Positions 35,395-44,403 of a stretch of DNA of 64,000 nucleotides are shown here, piece by piece; position 1 is the first letter of the stretch; every line of letters starts with the position of its first letter. This DNA comes from PALSA-1296 sp037143335 (GTDB lineage Bacteria; Bacteroidota; Ignavibacteria; Palsa-1295). The stretch is taken from the NCBI GenBank assembly GCA_037143335.1, contig JBAWZA010000002.1:118822-182821 (forward strand), in the 5' to 3' direction. The notes beneath the pieces are model-generated. The model did not search any database. It worked only from the letters and a program-made list of their open reading frames with translations, and had not been told where the DNA came from. A program made the position numbers and the translations under genes.

Positions 35395-36741
35395 TTAGTT
35401 AATTGCATCCCCAACCAAATCAAATTCATCAGCCTCAACAACTTTCACTGTGACGATTTCGCCAAGACTCAGAACCCTGCCCGAATGCACGGCGATTTCA
35501 TTATCAACTTCCGGTGCATCAGCCTCTGTTCTCCCATAGTAGATACCGTCTTCCTCACGTTCGATGATCGCTTTCACATTAGTGCCGATCTTGCCAAGAT
35601 TAATTTCGTGGGATACGTCTCGTTGAATATCCATGAGTCGTGCCTGTCTGCGACGTTTGTCTTCTTCACTAACTGGATCGGCAAGAGGAATAGCTGTGGT
35701 GCCATCTTCAACGGAATAAGTAAAGACACCGAGCCGATCAAATTTCATCTCAGATACAAACTCCTCCAATTCCTCGAACTCGCGTTCACCTTCAGCGGGA
35801 TAGCCAGTGATAAGTGTTGTACGAAGTGCTATGCCTGGGACTTTCTCGCGAATCGTAGCGATTAAATCTTCCGTCGCATTTCTTGTAATGCCTCTTCGCA
35901 TTGATTTTAAGACGGTAGTAGAGGCATGTTGAATCGGAATATCGAGATAGGGTACAATCTTCTCTTCACTTGCCATTACGTCGAGGATGTCTAAAGGAAA
36001 CTTAGCGGGATAGGCATACATTAAGCGAATCCATTCGATCCCATGTACCTTCACTAATCGTCGCAACAAATCAGCAAGTGTTCTTTCGCCCGTGAGGTCA
36101 AGCCCGTAATAGGTTAAGTCTTGTGCAATGAGGATTATTTCCTTGACACCTTGATTCGCGAGCATCATCGCTTCGAACGCGATTTCCTCCGGTGATTTCG
36201 ACCGGTGCCCTCCGCGCATGATCGGGATCGCACAAAAGGAACAAGGATTATCGCAACCCTCGGAGATTTTGATGTAGGAAAAAAAGCTCGGTGTAGTGAG
36301 AATACGTTCACCCAGTAGTTCGTGCTTGAGGTCCGTGCCTGTTGGCATCGTAGCATCAGGAACAAGCGTCTTGATGATGCGCTCAAAATCTTCGGTGCCA
36401 AAATAGCCGTCAACATCGGGTATCTCTGCTTCGAGTTCGGCGCGGTAGCGTTCCGATAGGCAACCGGCGACATATACTTGCTTAACAGATCCACTGCGTT
36501 TCATCTCCACTGCCTCTAAAATAGAGTTGATGGACTCACGCTTGGCTGACTCAATAAATCCACACGTATTGAGGATAATAATTTCTGAACGTGATGGATC
36601 ACGCACAAGCTCGACACCGTTATGCGAAAGACCGCCCATGAGGACTTCGGAGTCCACGGTATTCTTCTCGCATCCGAGTGTGATAAGCGATACGCGCTTA
36701 CGTGATGGTGTGCTTATTGTCATGGGGAGATAAACAGTCAT
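35395..36741 (-). CDS. rimO: Ribosomal protein S12 methylthiotransferase RimO
   Basis: A 448-aa radical SAM enzyme adding a methylthio group to a conserved Asp of ribosomal protein S12. Three domains are visible: UPF0004 with ITLGCEKNTVDSE, NTCGF and AGCLSERY (three Fe-S Cys); the radical SAM core with CDNPCSFC (about 165-172) and IPIMRGGHRS; and the C-terminal TRAM (~385-448). The motif SLITLGCEKN and S12-type TRAM distinguish it from MiaB. A start six codons downstream (36723) is possible; neither has a clear ribosome site. Confidence 0.95.
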   Translation of the reverse strand: MTVYLPMTISTPSRKRVSLITLGCEKNTVDSEVLMGGLSHNGVELVRDPSRSEIIILNTCGFIESAKRESINSILEAVEMKRSGSVKQVYVAGCLSERYRAELEAEIPDVDGYFGTEDFERIIKTLVPDATMPTGTDLKHELLGERILTTPSFFSYIKISEGCDNPCSFCAIPIMRGGHRSKSPEEIAFEAMMLANQGVKEIILIAQDLTYYGLDLTGERTLADLLRRLVKVHGIEWIRLMYAYPAKFPLDILDVMASEEKIVPYLDIPIQHASTTVLKSMRRGITRNATEDLIATIREKVPGIALRTTLITGYPAEGEREFEELEEFVSEMKFDRLGVFTYSVEDGTTAIPLADPVSEEDKRRRQARLMDIQRDVSHEINLGKIGTNVKAIIEREEDGIYYGRTEADAPEVDNEIAVHSGRVLSLGEIVTVKVVEADEFDLVGDAIN

Positions 36742-36823
36742 GACGGAGGAACAGTTAAAGAGATGTTACCTGATACGAAGGGCATGTTGCTTTGGAATTC
36801 GGGGGTTTGTCCATTTTATTTTG

Positions 36824-36831
36824 TAATTTTG
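36824..36831 (+). promoter_or_regulatory. TAATTTTG -7 box, possible leaderless start
   Basis: TAATTTTG matches TAnnTTTG and ends 5 nt before the GTG chosen as start of the lamin-tail protein. Transcription ~5-7 nt after the box would begin at or next to the start codon, giving a leaderless mRNA. No well-placed -33 TTG was found. Confidence 0.3.
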
Positions 36832-36836
36832 AATCT

Positions 36837-38501
36837 GTGAAGTTTCTACCTTTCATAGCGTGTTGCATTTTCGGATTTGTGAAAAATCTGCACTCTCAGC
36901 CGATTGTCATCAATGAAGTTATGTATGCGCCGATAAAGCCCGAGCCTGAGTGGGTAGAACTTCTGAACCCATCTGATTCATCCGTGATAGTAAGCGGTTG
37001 GACTCTCTCGGACAAAGTCCGTGCATACACTCTGCCGACGTTTACGCTTGCAGCACATCAATACATTGTATTAACGAAAGACTCCGAGTCCGTGGCTATG
37101 AAGTACGCACCACGTATGTTACATGTCTTGAACTCCGCGATGCCGTCACTCAATAATACGGGCGATGAAATTGTCTTGAGAGATTCCATTACCGAAGTCA
37201 TAGATAGCATTGCCTACTTATCAAGTTGGGGCGGGAACACGGGAAGATCACTCGAGCGCATTGATGAAACTGCACCAAGTGACTCAGCGAATTTCGCTGT
37301 GAGTGTTGACGAAGCTGGAGCCACGCCTTCTGCTCCGAATTCGAAACGGAGGCGCGACCGCGACCTTGCTCTCGTAGGGATTTCGACTGTAGAAGCAAAT
37401 TCTACCAATGCAAAAATGGACTGTAGAGTATTTAATAAGGGCAAACTCCCAATTCAAAGCGGGGTCGTGAAAATCTTTTCGTCCTCAGTGCTCCCATTAT
37501 CTGAGTCAAATATAACTTCCGCAATAGTACCACACGGACAGCAGACACTTGAACTTTCGTGGACAAATCCTGATCTTGGTCCAACATCGTTTCTTGCAAT
37601 CATAGATGTGCCTGGTGACGAAGACCGTTCGAGTGATACGCTTCATTTCGACACTGTTATTCCAATTCCTCGCGATGCAATTTTGATAAATGAAATCATG
37701 GCTACACCGACTTCATCATCAAGCCAGTGGATTGAATTATATAACCAAGCGAGTAATACTGTGAATATGGACGGTGTGAATCTGAGAGTCGGAGGATTGG
37801 ATACGACCTACACATTTAGCATTGATTCGTTAGTAATGGGACGACATGAGTATGCCGTAATTGCCGCAAGTAAGAAATTCTTCACACAATTTCCCAACCT
37901 AACGGAGAAAAAATCTGTGAGAATAATCAACAAATCAGATTTGAAATTAGGAGAAGCAGGCAGTAGAGTCGAAATCTCGAACGCAGACTCATCTGTGATT
38001 GATAGCCTCCACTACCTTTTACAATGGCACTCAGGGAATGTCACGGATCATACGGGTATCTCGCTTGAGCGGAAACATTTCACTATGCCAACCAGTCTTG
38101 CTGAAAATTGGACATCATCTTTTGATGCTCGTGGCTCGACTCCATTAGAGAAGAATTCTGCGTCGTCAGACACAGCACTGATTCATCCGAAATTCGTTGT
38201 AACGGTGAGTCCGAATCCATTCTCTCCTGATGGCGATGGGTTCGAGGATGAGACGACAATCAGCATTGTGATTCCTTCCGTCGAAGAATCACTTGTTACA
38301 ATAAGGCTTTTCGATTCTCGTGGAAGGTTGCGAAGAATAGTCTCAGAGAATCAGCGTGTGCCGAGACAAATCAGCATTCCTTTCAACGGCAAAGATGAGA
38401 ATGACATCACCTTGCCTATAGGGTTGTACACGCTTGTGGTAGAATCTCCAAGCTTCCCAACGGTTCGCAAAGGTATCGTAATCGTTAAACGACCACGATA
38501 A
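36837..38501 (+). CDS. Exported protein with two lamin-tail domains and gliding-type C-terminal domain
   Basis: A 554-aa protein from a GTG start, which gives a compact signal peptide (KFLPFIACCIFGFVK...LHSQ); a TTG 15 codons upstream is also open. Two lamin-tail domains are clear: IVINEVMYAP...WVELLNPS (~20-165) and AILINEIMATP...WIELYNQ (~280-440), typical of exported proteins linked to nucleases or cell-surface filaments. The C-terminus (SPNPFSPDGDGFEDETTI, DSRGRLRR, LPIGLYTLVVES) is a FlgD-Ig/gliding-motility-type T9SS-associated domain. It converges on the next gene with a 2-bp gap. Confidence 0.75.
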   Translation: MKFLPFIACCIFGFVKNLHSQPIVINEVMYAPIKPEPEWVELLNPSDSSVIVSGWTLSDKVRAYTLPTFTLAAHQYIVLTKDSESVAMKYAPRMLHVLNSAMPSLNNTGDEIVLRDSITEVIDSIAYLSSWGGNTGRSLERIDETAPSDSANFAVSVDEAGATPSAPNSKRRRDRDLALVGISTVEANSTNAKMDCRVFNKGKLPIQSGVVKIFSSSVLPLSESNITSAIVPHGQQTLELSWTNPDLGPTSFLAIIDVPGDEDRSSDTLHFDTVIPIPRDAILINEIMATPTSSSSQWIELYNQASNTVNMDGVNLRVGGLDTTYTFSIDSLVMGRHEYAVIAASKKFFTQFPNLTEKKSVRIINKSDLKLGEAGSRVEISNADSSVIDSLHYLLQWHSGNVTDHTGISLERKHFTMPTSLAENWTSSFDARGSTPLEKNSASSDTALIHPKFVVTVSPNPFSPDGDGFEDETTISIVIPSVEESLVTIRLFDSRGRLRRIVSENQRVPRQISIPFNGKDENDITLPIGLYTLVVESPSFPTVRKGIVIVKRPR

Positions 38502-38503
38502 TA

Positions 38504-40741
38504 TTATTGCACGACCATAACCCTCTTACTCACTACGACTCCGCCGCTTTGTAATCTGATGGTATAGACACCAGCACTGAAGTTACGTGAGTTCACATTT
38601 AAGTTGTCTTGAGAAGCTGGCATCGTGACGTTGAAATATCGTTTTCCGAGAATATCAAAAATTTGAACTGCAACCTCTTGATGTGCATGATCCTTAAGAC
38701 GCAGGCTCAAGCCTGCAACTACATTTGCAGTGATGGTAAAATCAAGAGGTGTATTCACATGTCCTGAAATAGCACTCATCGTTGTGCATGTATCAGGTAA
38801 CACACTCGCAGAAATTGTGAATGTGTCTATCTGTGAAACTGTCTCAATGATTAATCGTGCAGTTGGATTGCCTTCGCGGTGCGGATGAAACGAAATAAAT
38901 ATTTTTCCGTTCGGAGATTTGAAGTTGAGTGGATATCCTGTTGGCGCAGTGATTCCATATTCATTTGGTAAGGCAGGGTCTTGCTCTAAACGAATGGTAT
39001 TAATCCGAAGCGGGTTGCAGCCGCGATTCGAAAGTAGAATTGTATCATTCCGCGAAGCGGTGCAAAGCGGGGAAGCAGGATACGAAATTGTTGTCGGTTT
39101 GGAATACTCCACCTTCGACGAATCAGGCTCCACGGTAGCTCGAACAGGGATTGTATCAAACCCTATCGAACTTTCGAGGATTAGATTCGCAGATTTCGTG
39201 CCAGAGTGAATTGCCTTGAACGCAATGAAATATTTTTGAGGTGGAACTGCACTATTTACTCTGGTCGCCGATGGCTTCATAATAGTAAATTCACCAGTCG
39301 AATTTGTATCGGCTTCAATTCGGACATCAGAGATCGTAACACTCTCACAACTCGGGTTAGAAAGAATCAATGAATCCTTCCCACCTGCGCTGCAAGTTCT
39401 TGATGTGCCGAAATCAAACATTTGCGGTGCTGTGATATGTAGTATGGGTGGCTTGCTTGCCACAACGATGGTTGCATTGATCGCTGTATCAGATGCAATC
39501 CAGTCTGAACTTGTGAGATGTACATTAATTTTTACATTATACGTGCCGAGTGGCAACGGCAATACATTTACGACCGCAGTGTCAGTGAATCCGATTCGGA
39601 TATTCTTGGATTCCGAATAATTCGTTTTGTAAACATATTTCGGTAAACCTGAAATAGTCAATCCATCATATCGGATAAAGCCCACGCCCTTGAATGCAAT
39701 GCGGAGCCTTAGTTGAGCTGAGTCACAATCAGTAGTGTTTACAGTACTATCAAAGAGTTTATCTAATACGATGTTCGGTGCGACTGGATGAAAAAGTGTG
39801 GAGTCATAATACTTATACAGCGGTCCATAAATAATTGTCCCAGTGACTCCCTTGTGATGGGAATTTAGTGCAAAGCATACAGAGCCACCTTTGCAAACAC
39901 CTGCAATTGAATGGTATCTTAATCCCGACGGTCCACCTATCAGCTGCCATGATCTACCGCTATCCACTGATCTGAGCATACCATTCGTAGTAGTAATATA
40001 ATCCGTAGCTTGCGCATAGATTACATTGCCGTCACCAAGGATAGCGCCAGTCATCGTGTAAGCATTACTCCCGTTCCCTGCAGGAGTAAACCAAGTCTTT
40101 CCTCCATCAACTGAACGCCCAATGCCGTTGGGATTGCTCTCATCGCCACGAAAAAATATGCTTGAGTATGGTATCGCATAGCCAGAGAGTGTTGGTGGCC
40201 CATTCTTACCGCCGTTCCAAGTTATCCCTTGATCGGTAGAAAAGAGTGTTGAAGCATTTCCATTACCCCACTGAGCAAGATTGCTATCAAGATTTCCGAT
40301 GATGCAATCAGAACTCCACCCAGATGCAGCCTGCCAGGTCTTCCCATGATTGTTGCTTGAGTATCCACCGGCATCGTAAAATGTATTCCCAAGAATGTAA
40401 ATTCGATCATTTACTCGTGGAGAACCTACCGGCTGCCACGACATACCACTATCACGACTCTCGAAAATTCCGCCAATAAAAATATCATCGGGTCTGTAGA
40501 AATAAAATTGTTCACTGGCACTTTCCCACGGCACCTGTGGCATAGCAAACCAATTTTTTCCACCGTCAAGTGTACGATAGAGCATGCTATCAGTTTTTAC
40601 AAACCCGTAGAATTCATTGAGGAATGCGGCGGCGACAGGAGGATGTCCCTGAATAGAATCAGCGACGACCGTCCAACTCCCTTGTGCAAGGCTATCACAA
40701 ATGCCCAAGCAGAGACATGCTAATAGTATGAGTATCTTCAT
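38504..40741 (-). CDS. Secreted BNR-propeller protein with ASH-like repeats and T9SS sorting domain
   Basis: A 745-aa protein with signal peptide residues 1-19 (CDSLAQG). BNR blades fill ~20-300 (TLDGGKNW, SRDSGMSW, STDQGITW, SVDGGKTW, SVDSGRSW). A Big-like region follows (~340-430), then two ASH/abnormal-spindle-like repeats (~440-550 and ~555-660), each with FDFG or paired-Cys LSNPSC / LSNRGC motifs. The T9SS sorting domain is at the end (FDILGKRYFNV, FSAGVYTIRL). Architecture parallels the 1.2-5.3 kb pair, so the genome holds a family of these. Confidence 0.75.
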   Translation of the reverse strand: MKILILLACLCLGICDSLAQGSWTVVADSIQGHPPVAAAFLNEFYGFVKTDSMLYRTLDGGKNWFAMPQVPWESASEQFYFYRPDDIFIGGIFESRDSGMSWQPVGSPRVNDRIYILGNTFYDAGGYSSNNHGKTWQAASGWSSDCIIGNLDSNLAQWGNGNASTLFSTDQGITWNGGKNGPPTLSGYAIPYSSIFFRGDESNPNGIGRSVDGGKTWFTPAGNGSNAYTMTGAILGDGNVIYAQATDYITTTNGMLRSVDSGRSWQLIGGPSGLRYHSIAGVCKGGSVCFALNSHHKGVTGTIIYGPLYKYYDSTLFHPVAPNIVLDKLFDSTVNTTDCDSAQLRLRIAFKGVGFIRYDGLTISGLPKYVYKTNYSESKNIRIGFTDTAVVNVLPLPLGTYNVKINVHLTSSDWIASDTAINATIVVASKPPILHITAPQMFDFGTSRTCSAGGKDSLILSNPSCESVTISDVRIEADTNSTGEFTIMKPSATRVNSAVPPQKYFIAFKAIHSGTKSANLILESSIGFDTIPVRATVEPDSSKVEYSKPTTISYPASPLCTASRNDTILLSNRGCNPLRINTIRLEQDPALPNEYGITAPTGYPLNFKSPNGKIFISFHPHREGNPTARLIIETVSQIDTFTISASVLPDTCTTMSAISGHVNTPLDFTITANVVAGLSLRLKDHAHQEVAVQIFDILGKRYFNVTMPASQDNLNVNSRNFSAGVYTIRLQSGGVVVSKRVMVVQ

Positions 40742-40857
40742 CGTATATATAAGTCAACTGAGCATTGAAAAGGTTACACCTTCAAGGCATTTTTTCTGCC
40801 GATTCCGAATCAATAGTGCCCCGTTCAAGTTGATATGGGTATATTTACGACTTCACT

Positions 40858-41472
40858 ATGTCCGAGCCAAATGCAAACTCACGTTTAGAAGCTTTCAGCG
40901 ATGGAGTATTCGCGATTGCGATGACGTTACTTATTATTGATATTAAGATTCCTTCCTCGGATCATATTACTTCAACCGCAGAGTTCTGGGCAGTTTTTGT
41001 GCGGATTGTACCATCAATTATTGCATTCGTGCTGAGTTTTACAATCATACTCATCACATGGGTGAATCATCATGTGACCTTGAAGCTTGTGAACAAGTCA
41101 TCAGTACCTTTTATGTACGCGAATGGTTTACTGCTCTTTTCGGTGGTATTTCTCCCATTTCCAACTGGTTTGATAGGAGAATTTATTCTTACAGACTACT
41201 CATCACCAGCAGTTATCCTCTACGAGGCTACCCTCACGTTGCAGGCTATCAGTTGGATCCTTCTCACTACAACTGCGCTGAATAATAACCTCAGTAAGAA
41301 TGAGCTTGCAGTGTCACAGTTAAAGAAGAATAGAAAATTTGGATATTACGCAACAGTGCTCTACACTTCGTGCGGGGTTGCCGCAATCTTTGTACCATTT
41401 CCAATCGCGATTATTACGCTTATCATTTGGATATTTTGGCTGGTATTTGGTTTGGGTATAAAAGAGGAGTGA
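40858..41472 (+). CDS. TMEM175-family potassium channel protein
   Basis: A 204-aa membrane protein with about six helices. The signature RLEAFSDGVFAIAMTLLIIDIK at residues 9-30 contains the FSDG motif in TM1 of TMEM175 (formerly DUF1211), where pore-lining hydrophobics select K+. Bacterial members are single-repeat channels that form tetramers. It is monocistronic by spacing; a TATATTTA stretch 10 bp upstream may be a -7 element. Confidence 0.88.
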   Translation: MSEPNANSRLEAFSDGVFAIAMTLLIIDIKIPSSDHITSTAEFWAVFVRIVPSIIAFVLSFTIILITWVNHHVTLKLVNKSSVPFMYANGLLLFSVVFLPFPTGLIGEFILTDYSSPAVILYEATLTLQAISWILLTTTALNNNLSKNELAVSQLKKNRKFGYYATVLYTSCGVAAIFVPFPIAIITLIIWIFWLVFGLGIKEE

Positions 41473-41549
41473 TCAGAGCCTCCTCAAGATTAATTATTAA
41501 CTAATTCCAGATAAAGCACGTTTTCAGACATTACACGAAATGTACGATT

Positions 41550-41873
41550 ATGAATGCAGAAATTATGAAGGCGCTGGAGCAGGTTCAGCGTATGCAAGAA
41601 GAAGTGGATAATGCCGAAAAATCGCTTGGCTCGCTCACGGCATCAGCCGAGTCAGGTGGAGGTATGGTGAAGGTGGTAGCAAATGGCTTTGGAGATCTTG
41701 TCTCGATCAAACTCGAAAAAGAAGTCGTTGACCCCGCCGATCCCGAGATGCTCGAAGATTTAATAATTGCTGCAACCAACTCTGCCATCGGCAAAGCCAG
41801 ATCACAAGCAGAACAGAAGATGAATAGCGTCCGCGATAAGTACATGCCTGACCTTCCAGGTCTTACTTCGTAA
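41550..41873 (+). CDS. ebfC: Nucleoid-associated protein YbaB/EbfC
   Basis: A 107-aa dimeric DNA-binding protein. Family features: N-terminal helix with MQEEVDNAEKSL, central GGGMVKVVANGFGDLVSIKL, and VDPADPEMLEDLIIAATNSA. It sits 16 bp upstream of recR, the widely conserved ybaB-recR order, pointing to DNA repair or nucleoid roles. Confidence 0.95.
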   Translation: MNAEIMKALEQVQRMQEEVDNAEKSLGSLTASAESGGGMVKVVANGFGDLVSIKLEKEVVDPADPEMLEDLIIAATNSAIGKARSQAEQKMNSVRDKYMPDLPGLTS

Positions 41874-41889
41874 ATTACTACCTGATAGA

Positions 41890-42492
41890 ATGCTCTATAC
41901 TTCTCCAGCACTCGAGACGCTTATCGAACGACTTTCCTCGCTTCCGACGATTGGCAGGAAGACGGCTGCGCGTCTGGCGATTTACTTGCTCAAGCAACCT
42001 GAAGCTGAAGTGAGGTCGTTCGCTGAAGCACTTTATCACTTGAAAGAACGCGTTCGGAGCTGTAGCGTTTGTGGTAATATCACCGAAGAAGACCCGTGTC
42101 CGATCTGCCAGGATAAGCGTCGCGACCAATCAATGATCTGTGTCGTCGAAGAACCGAATGATGTTCTTGTGATCGAAAGGACGAATGAATTCAAAGGCCT
42201 CTATCATGTGCTTGGCGGTTCGCTCGCTCCGCTTGATGGCGTAGGTCCTGAGGATTTGCGCATTCGTGAATTATTATTGCGACTCTCTGAGGAAAAGGGT
42301 GTTCGTGAAATCATCTTAGCACTCGACCCAAATGTGGAAGGCGAGGCTACAGTGCTCTACCTTGCGAAATTATTACATCCGATTGTACCGCGGATTACCC
42401 GCATCGCACGAGGGATTCCTATCGGTAGTGATTTGGAATTCGTTGACGACGCAACGCTTGCTAAGGCGCTTGAAGGAAGGTTGCTTATTTAG
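41890..42492 (+). CDS. recR: Recombination mediator protein RecR
   Basis: A 200-aa protein of RecFOR recombinational repair that loads RecA on gapped DNA. Helix-hairpin-helix region SLPTIGRKTAARLA, C4 zinc finger CSVCGNITEEDPCPIC (57-72), Toprim domain (ICVVEEPNDVLVIE to ILALDPNVEGEATVLYL), and C-terminal Walker-like IARGIPIGSDLEFVD are all present. The next gene begins directly after its stop codon. Confidence 0.97.
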   Translation: MLYTSPALETLIERLSSLPTIGRKTAARLAIYLLKQPEAEVRSFAEALYHLKERVRSCSVCGNITEEDPCPICQDKRRDQSMICVVEEPNDVLVIERTNEFKGLYHVLGGSLAPLDGVGPEDLRIRELLLRLSEEKGVREIILALDPNVEGEATVLYLAKLLHPIVPRITRIARGIPIGSDLEFVDDATLAKALEGRLLI

Positions 42493-43239
42493 ATGAAAGA
42501 TAAAACATGGTATGAAGATTGGTTCAGCGACGAGCACTACCTTGCGCTCTATCGTCACCGAGATACCGAAGAAGCGGGTGAAGTTCTCGATCTCATCGAG
42601 CGATCAACTGGGGTGACGAAGGAATCCGCGATTCTTGACCTTGCTTGCGGAGCCGGTAGATATTCGATTGCACTTGCCAAACGCGGTTATCAGCATATAA
42701 CGGCAATTGATCTATCGCCAACGCTTATCGCTGAAGCAAAGCGCAACGCTGAGGTAGAAGGGGTGACGATAGATTTCATCCACGACGACATGCGCGACTT
42801 CGACGGAAGTTTTGATCTCATAGTGAATCTGTTTACCAGTTTCGGTTATTTCCAAACAGATGTGGAGAATTCTGATGTAATCACGCATATCAGCAAGCAT
42901 CTCAATAGTGGCGGCAAGTTTGTTCTCGATTTTTTTAATGCGGAGTTTGTCGTAAACACGTTAAGTCCCTACGATGAAAAGCAACTGCGCTCGGGTGAAC
43001 GAGTCGAATTGTATAGAAAAATAATAAATCATCGCGTCGAGAAGAGGATTATTATTCACTCGACCGGAAGCACGAAGGAGTACCATGAATCCGTACGCCT
43101 ATTTGATTTAGATGACTTTGCGAATATGTTCGAGTCCAATGGACTAAGGGTAATTCATTGTTTCGGCGATTATGATGGGTCACCTTTCGAACAAGGGAGT
43201 TCTCCACGTCTATTTCTCGTTGCTCAAAAGAATGGGTAA
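42493..43239 (+). CDS. Class I SAM-dependent methyltransferase
   Basis: A 248-aa protein. Motif I for SAM binding is ILDLACGAGRYS (about 47-58), motif II AIDLSPTLIAEA, and post-motif FDLIVNLFTSFGYF. The family (Methyltransf_25 type) includes enzymes for small molecules and lipids; the substrate cannot be read. ATG abuts the recR stop with no gap, so it is translationally coupled to recR. Confidence 0.85.
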   Translation: MKDKTWYEDWFSDEHYLALYRHRDTEEAGEVLDLIERSTGVTKESAILDLACGAGRYSIALAKRGYQHITAIDLSPTLIAEAKRNAEVEGVTIDFIHDDMRDFDGSFDLIVNLFTSFGYFQTDVENSDVITHISKHLNSGGKFVLDFFNAEFVVNTLSPYDEKQLRSGERVELYRKIINHRVEKRIIIHSTGSTKEYHESVRLFDLDDFANMFESNGLRVIHCFGDYDGSPFEQGSSPRLFLVAQKNG

Positions 43240-43264
43240 CTTCTCTATAAGGGGTGGTTCGTGG

Positions 43265-43903
43265 GTGAAGCTGAGACTGCGTCTCGTGATTGTGGTATTG
43301 GCAATAGTTTCAGTAGGCCTATGCTCCTGCGATTTATTTTCAACCCGCACTCCTGAGCCTCCTGATATTGGCTCTTCGTTTGTCTGGACACCTGCATCCA
43401 TCCCGAGCACGCTCCTTGATAATCTAAAGCATACCCTGGAGTCGCTTGATGCGACAAATTATACGAAGTGTTTTCTGAATGCTAAAGATAGTGCCATTGG
43501 TGGAGAAAAGGTCTCATTTATGTTCGTACCGCGTGCTGGGATTGACGCCGCCTCTCGGAGTATTTTTGATTCATGGACAACTCAATCAGAAAATAATTTC
43601 ATGTCCAAACTCCGTAGTGCTCTCGTAACAAATCCACGTTTGAGCGTGATCTTCTCGAATGCCATCTATAATCAATCCAGCTCAAATAACGCACGGATCA
43701 ATTCAGACTATTTGATTGTCCTACCAACACAGAGTGGTTCTGCAATTCCTGATTCCCTGCGCGGCTCAATGATCTTACAAACCGAACTCGTGACTACGGA
43801 GCAATCAACGACGGAGTGGCGAGTAGTGAATTGGTCTGATTTTACATTCGTCGGAAGTAGTCTGAAAACATTCACCGATCTCAAAGTACAGCTGAGTTCG
43901 TGA
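43265..43903 (+). CDS. Small lipoprotein, NTF2-like fold probable
   Basis: A 212-aa exported protein. The GTG at 43265 was chosen: it follows an AAGGGG ribosome site by 10 nt and gives a clean leader (KLRLRLVIVVLAIVSVGLCSC). An ATG at 43232, or one at 43172 overlapping the methyltransferase, is also in frame. Cys in LCSCD fits lipidation loosely. The body (LESLDATNYTKCF, EWRVVNWSDF) resembles SnoaL/NTF2-like domains and the next gene. GTGA overlap with the next gene shows coupling. Function unknown. Confidence 0.6.
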   Translation: MKLRLRLVIVVLAIVSVGLCSCDLFSTRTPEPPDIGSSFVWTPASIPSTLLDNLKHTLESLDATNYTKCFLNAKDSAIGGEKVSFMFVPRAGIDAASRSIFDSWTTQSENNFMSKLRSALVTNPRLSVIFSNAIYNQSSSNNARINSDYLIVLPTQSGSAIPDSLRGSMILQTELVTTEQSTTEWRVVNWSDFTFVGSSLKTFTDLKVQLSS

Positions 43904-44403
43904 AGAGTCATTGGTTATTCATCGGCGCGGTAATGCTCTGTGTTGCACTTTCATGCAACCCATTCTCTCCGCCAATTGATAACTCGCTTTCACAAAATAA
44001 TTTTGGCGATCCGCACACGGTCTCAGGTTTTTTTGACGCGTTTCGCTCAGCGTATCAATTCAAGGATACCACATCGTACGGAAAACTTCTTGCCCCGAAT
44101 TTTGTCTTTAGTTATCGTAACTATGATAGGGGATTTGATTTGGAGTGGGGACACGACGAAGAGATGCAATCTACCGCTTCACTCTTTAGTTCGGCTGAAG
44201 CAATCAATCTACTATGGGGCGATATACTCGACTCGAATGGCACCGACACAATTTATGACATCACGCGTGTGTTCTCATTGGATATTACCTTGAACCCAGG
44301 GGACATTTTGCACGTGGATGGACGAGCAATCTTTACGCTTAATCGGAAACAAGCAACTGACCCGTGGCAAGCTATCCGATGGCGCGATGAGTCGAATTTT
44401 TAG
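43900..44403 (+). CDS. Small lipoprotein, NTF2-like fold probable
   Basis: A 167-aa protein starting GTG inside the stop of its upstream partner (GTGA). Lipobox-like VALSC (Cys ~19). The remainder resembles an NTF2/SnoaL fold: SAYQFKDTTSYGKLLAPNF, DITLNPGDILHVDGRAIFTL, and the closing DPWQAIRWRDE strand. Such lipoproteins are frequent in Bacteroidota with unknown function. It overlaps the heparinase-like gene start. Confidence 0.6.
   Translation: MKSHWLFIGAVMLCVALSCNPFSPPIDNSLSQNNFGDPHTVSGFFDAFRSAYQFKDTTSYGKLLAPNFVFSYRNYDRGFDLEWGHDEEMQSTASLFSSAEAINLLWGDILDSNGTDTIYDITRVFSLDITLNPGDILHVDGRAIFTLNRKQATDPWQAIRWRDESNF

Noticed and set aside
41464..41485. GAGGAG/CTCCTC hairpin after the TMEM175 gene as a terminator
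   Set aside because: The 6-bp stem has a 10-nt loop and no T-run; too weak to call.
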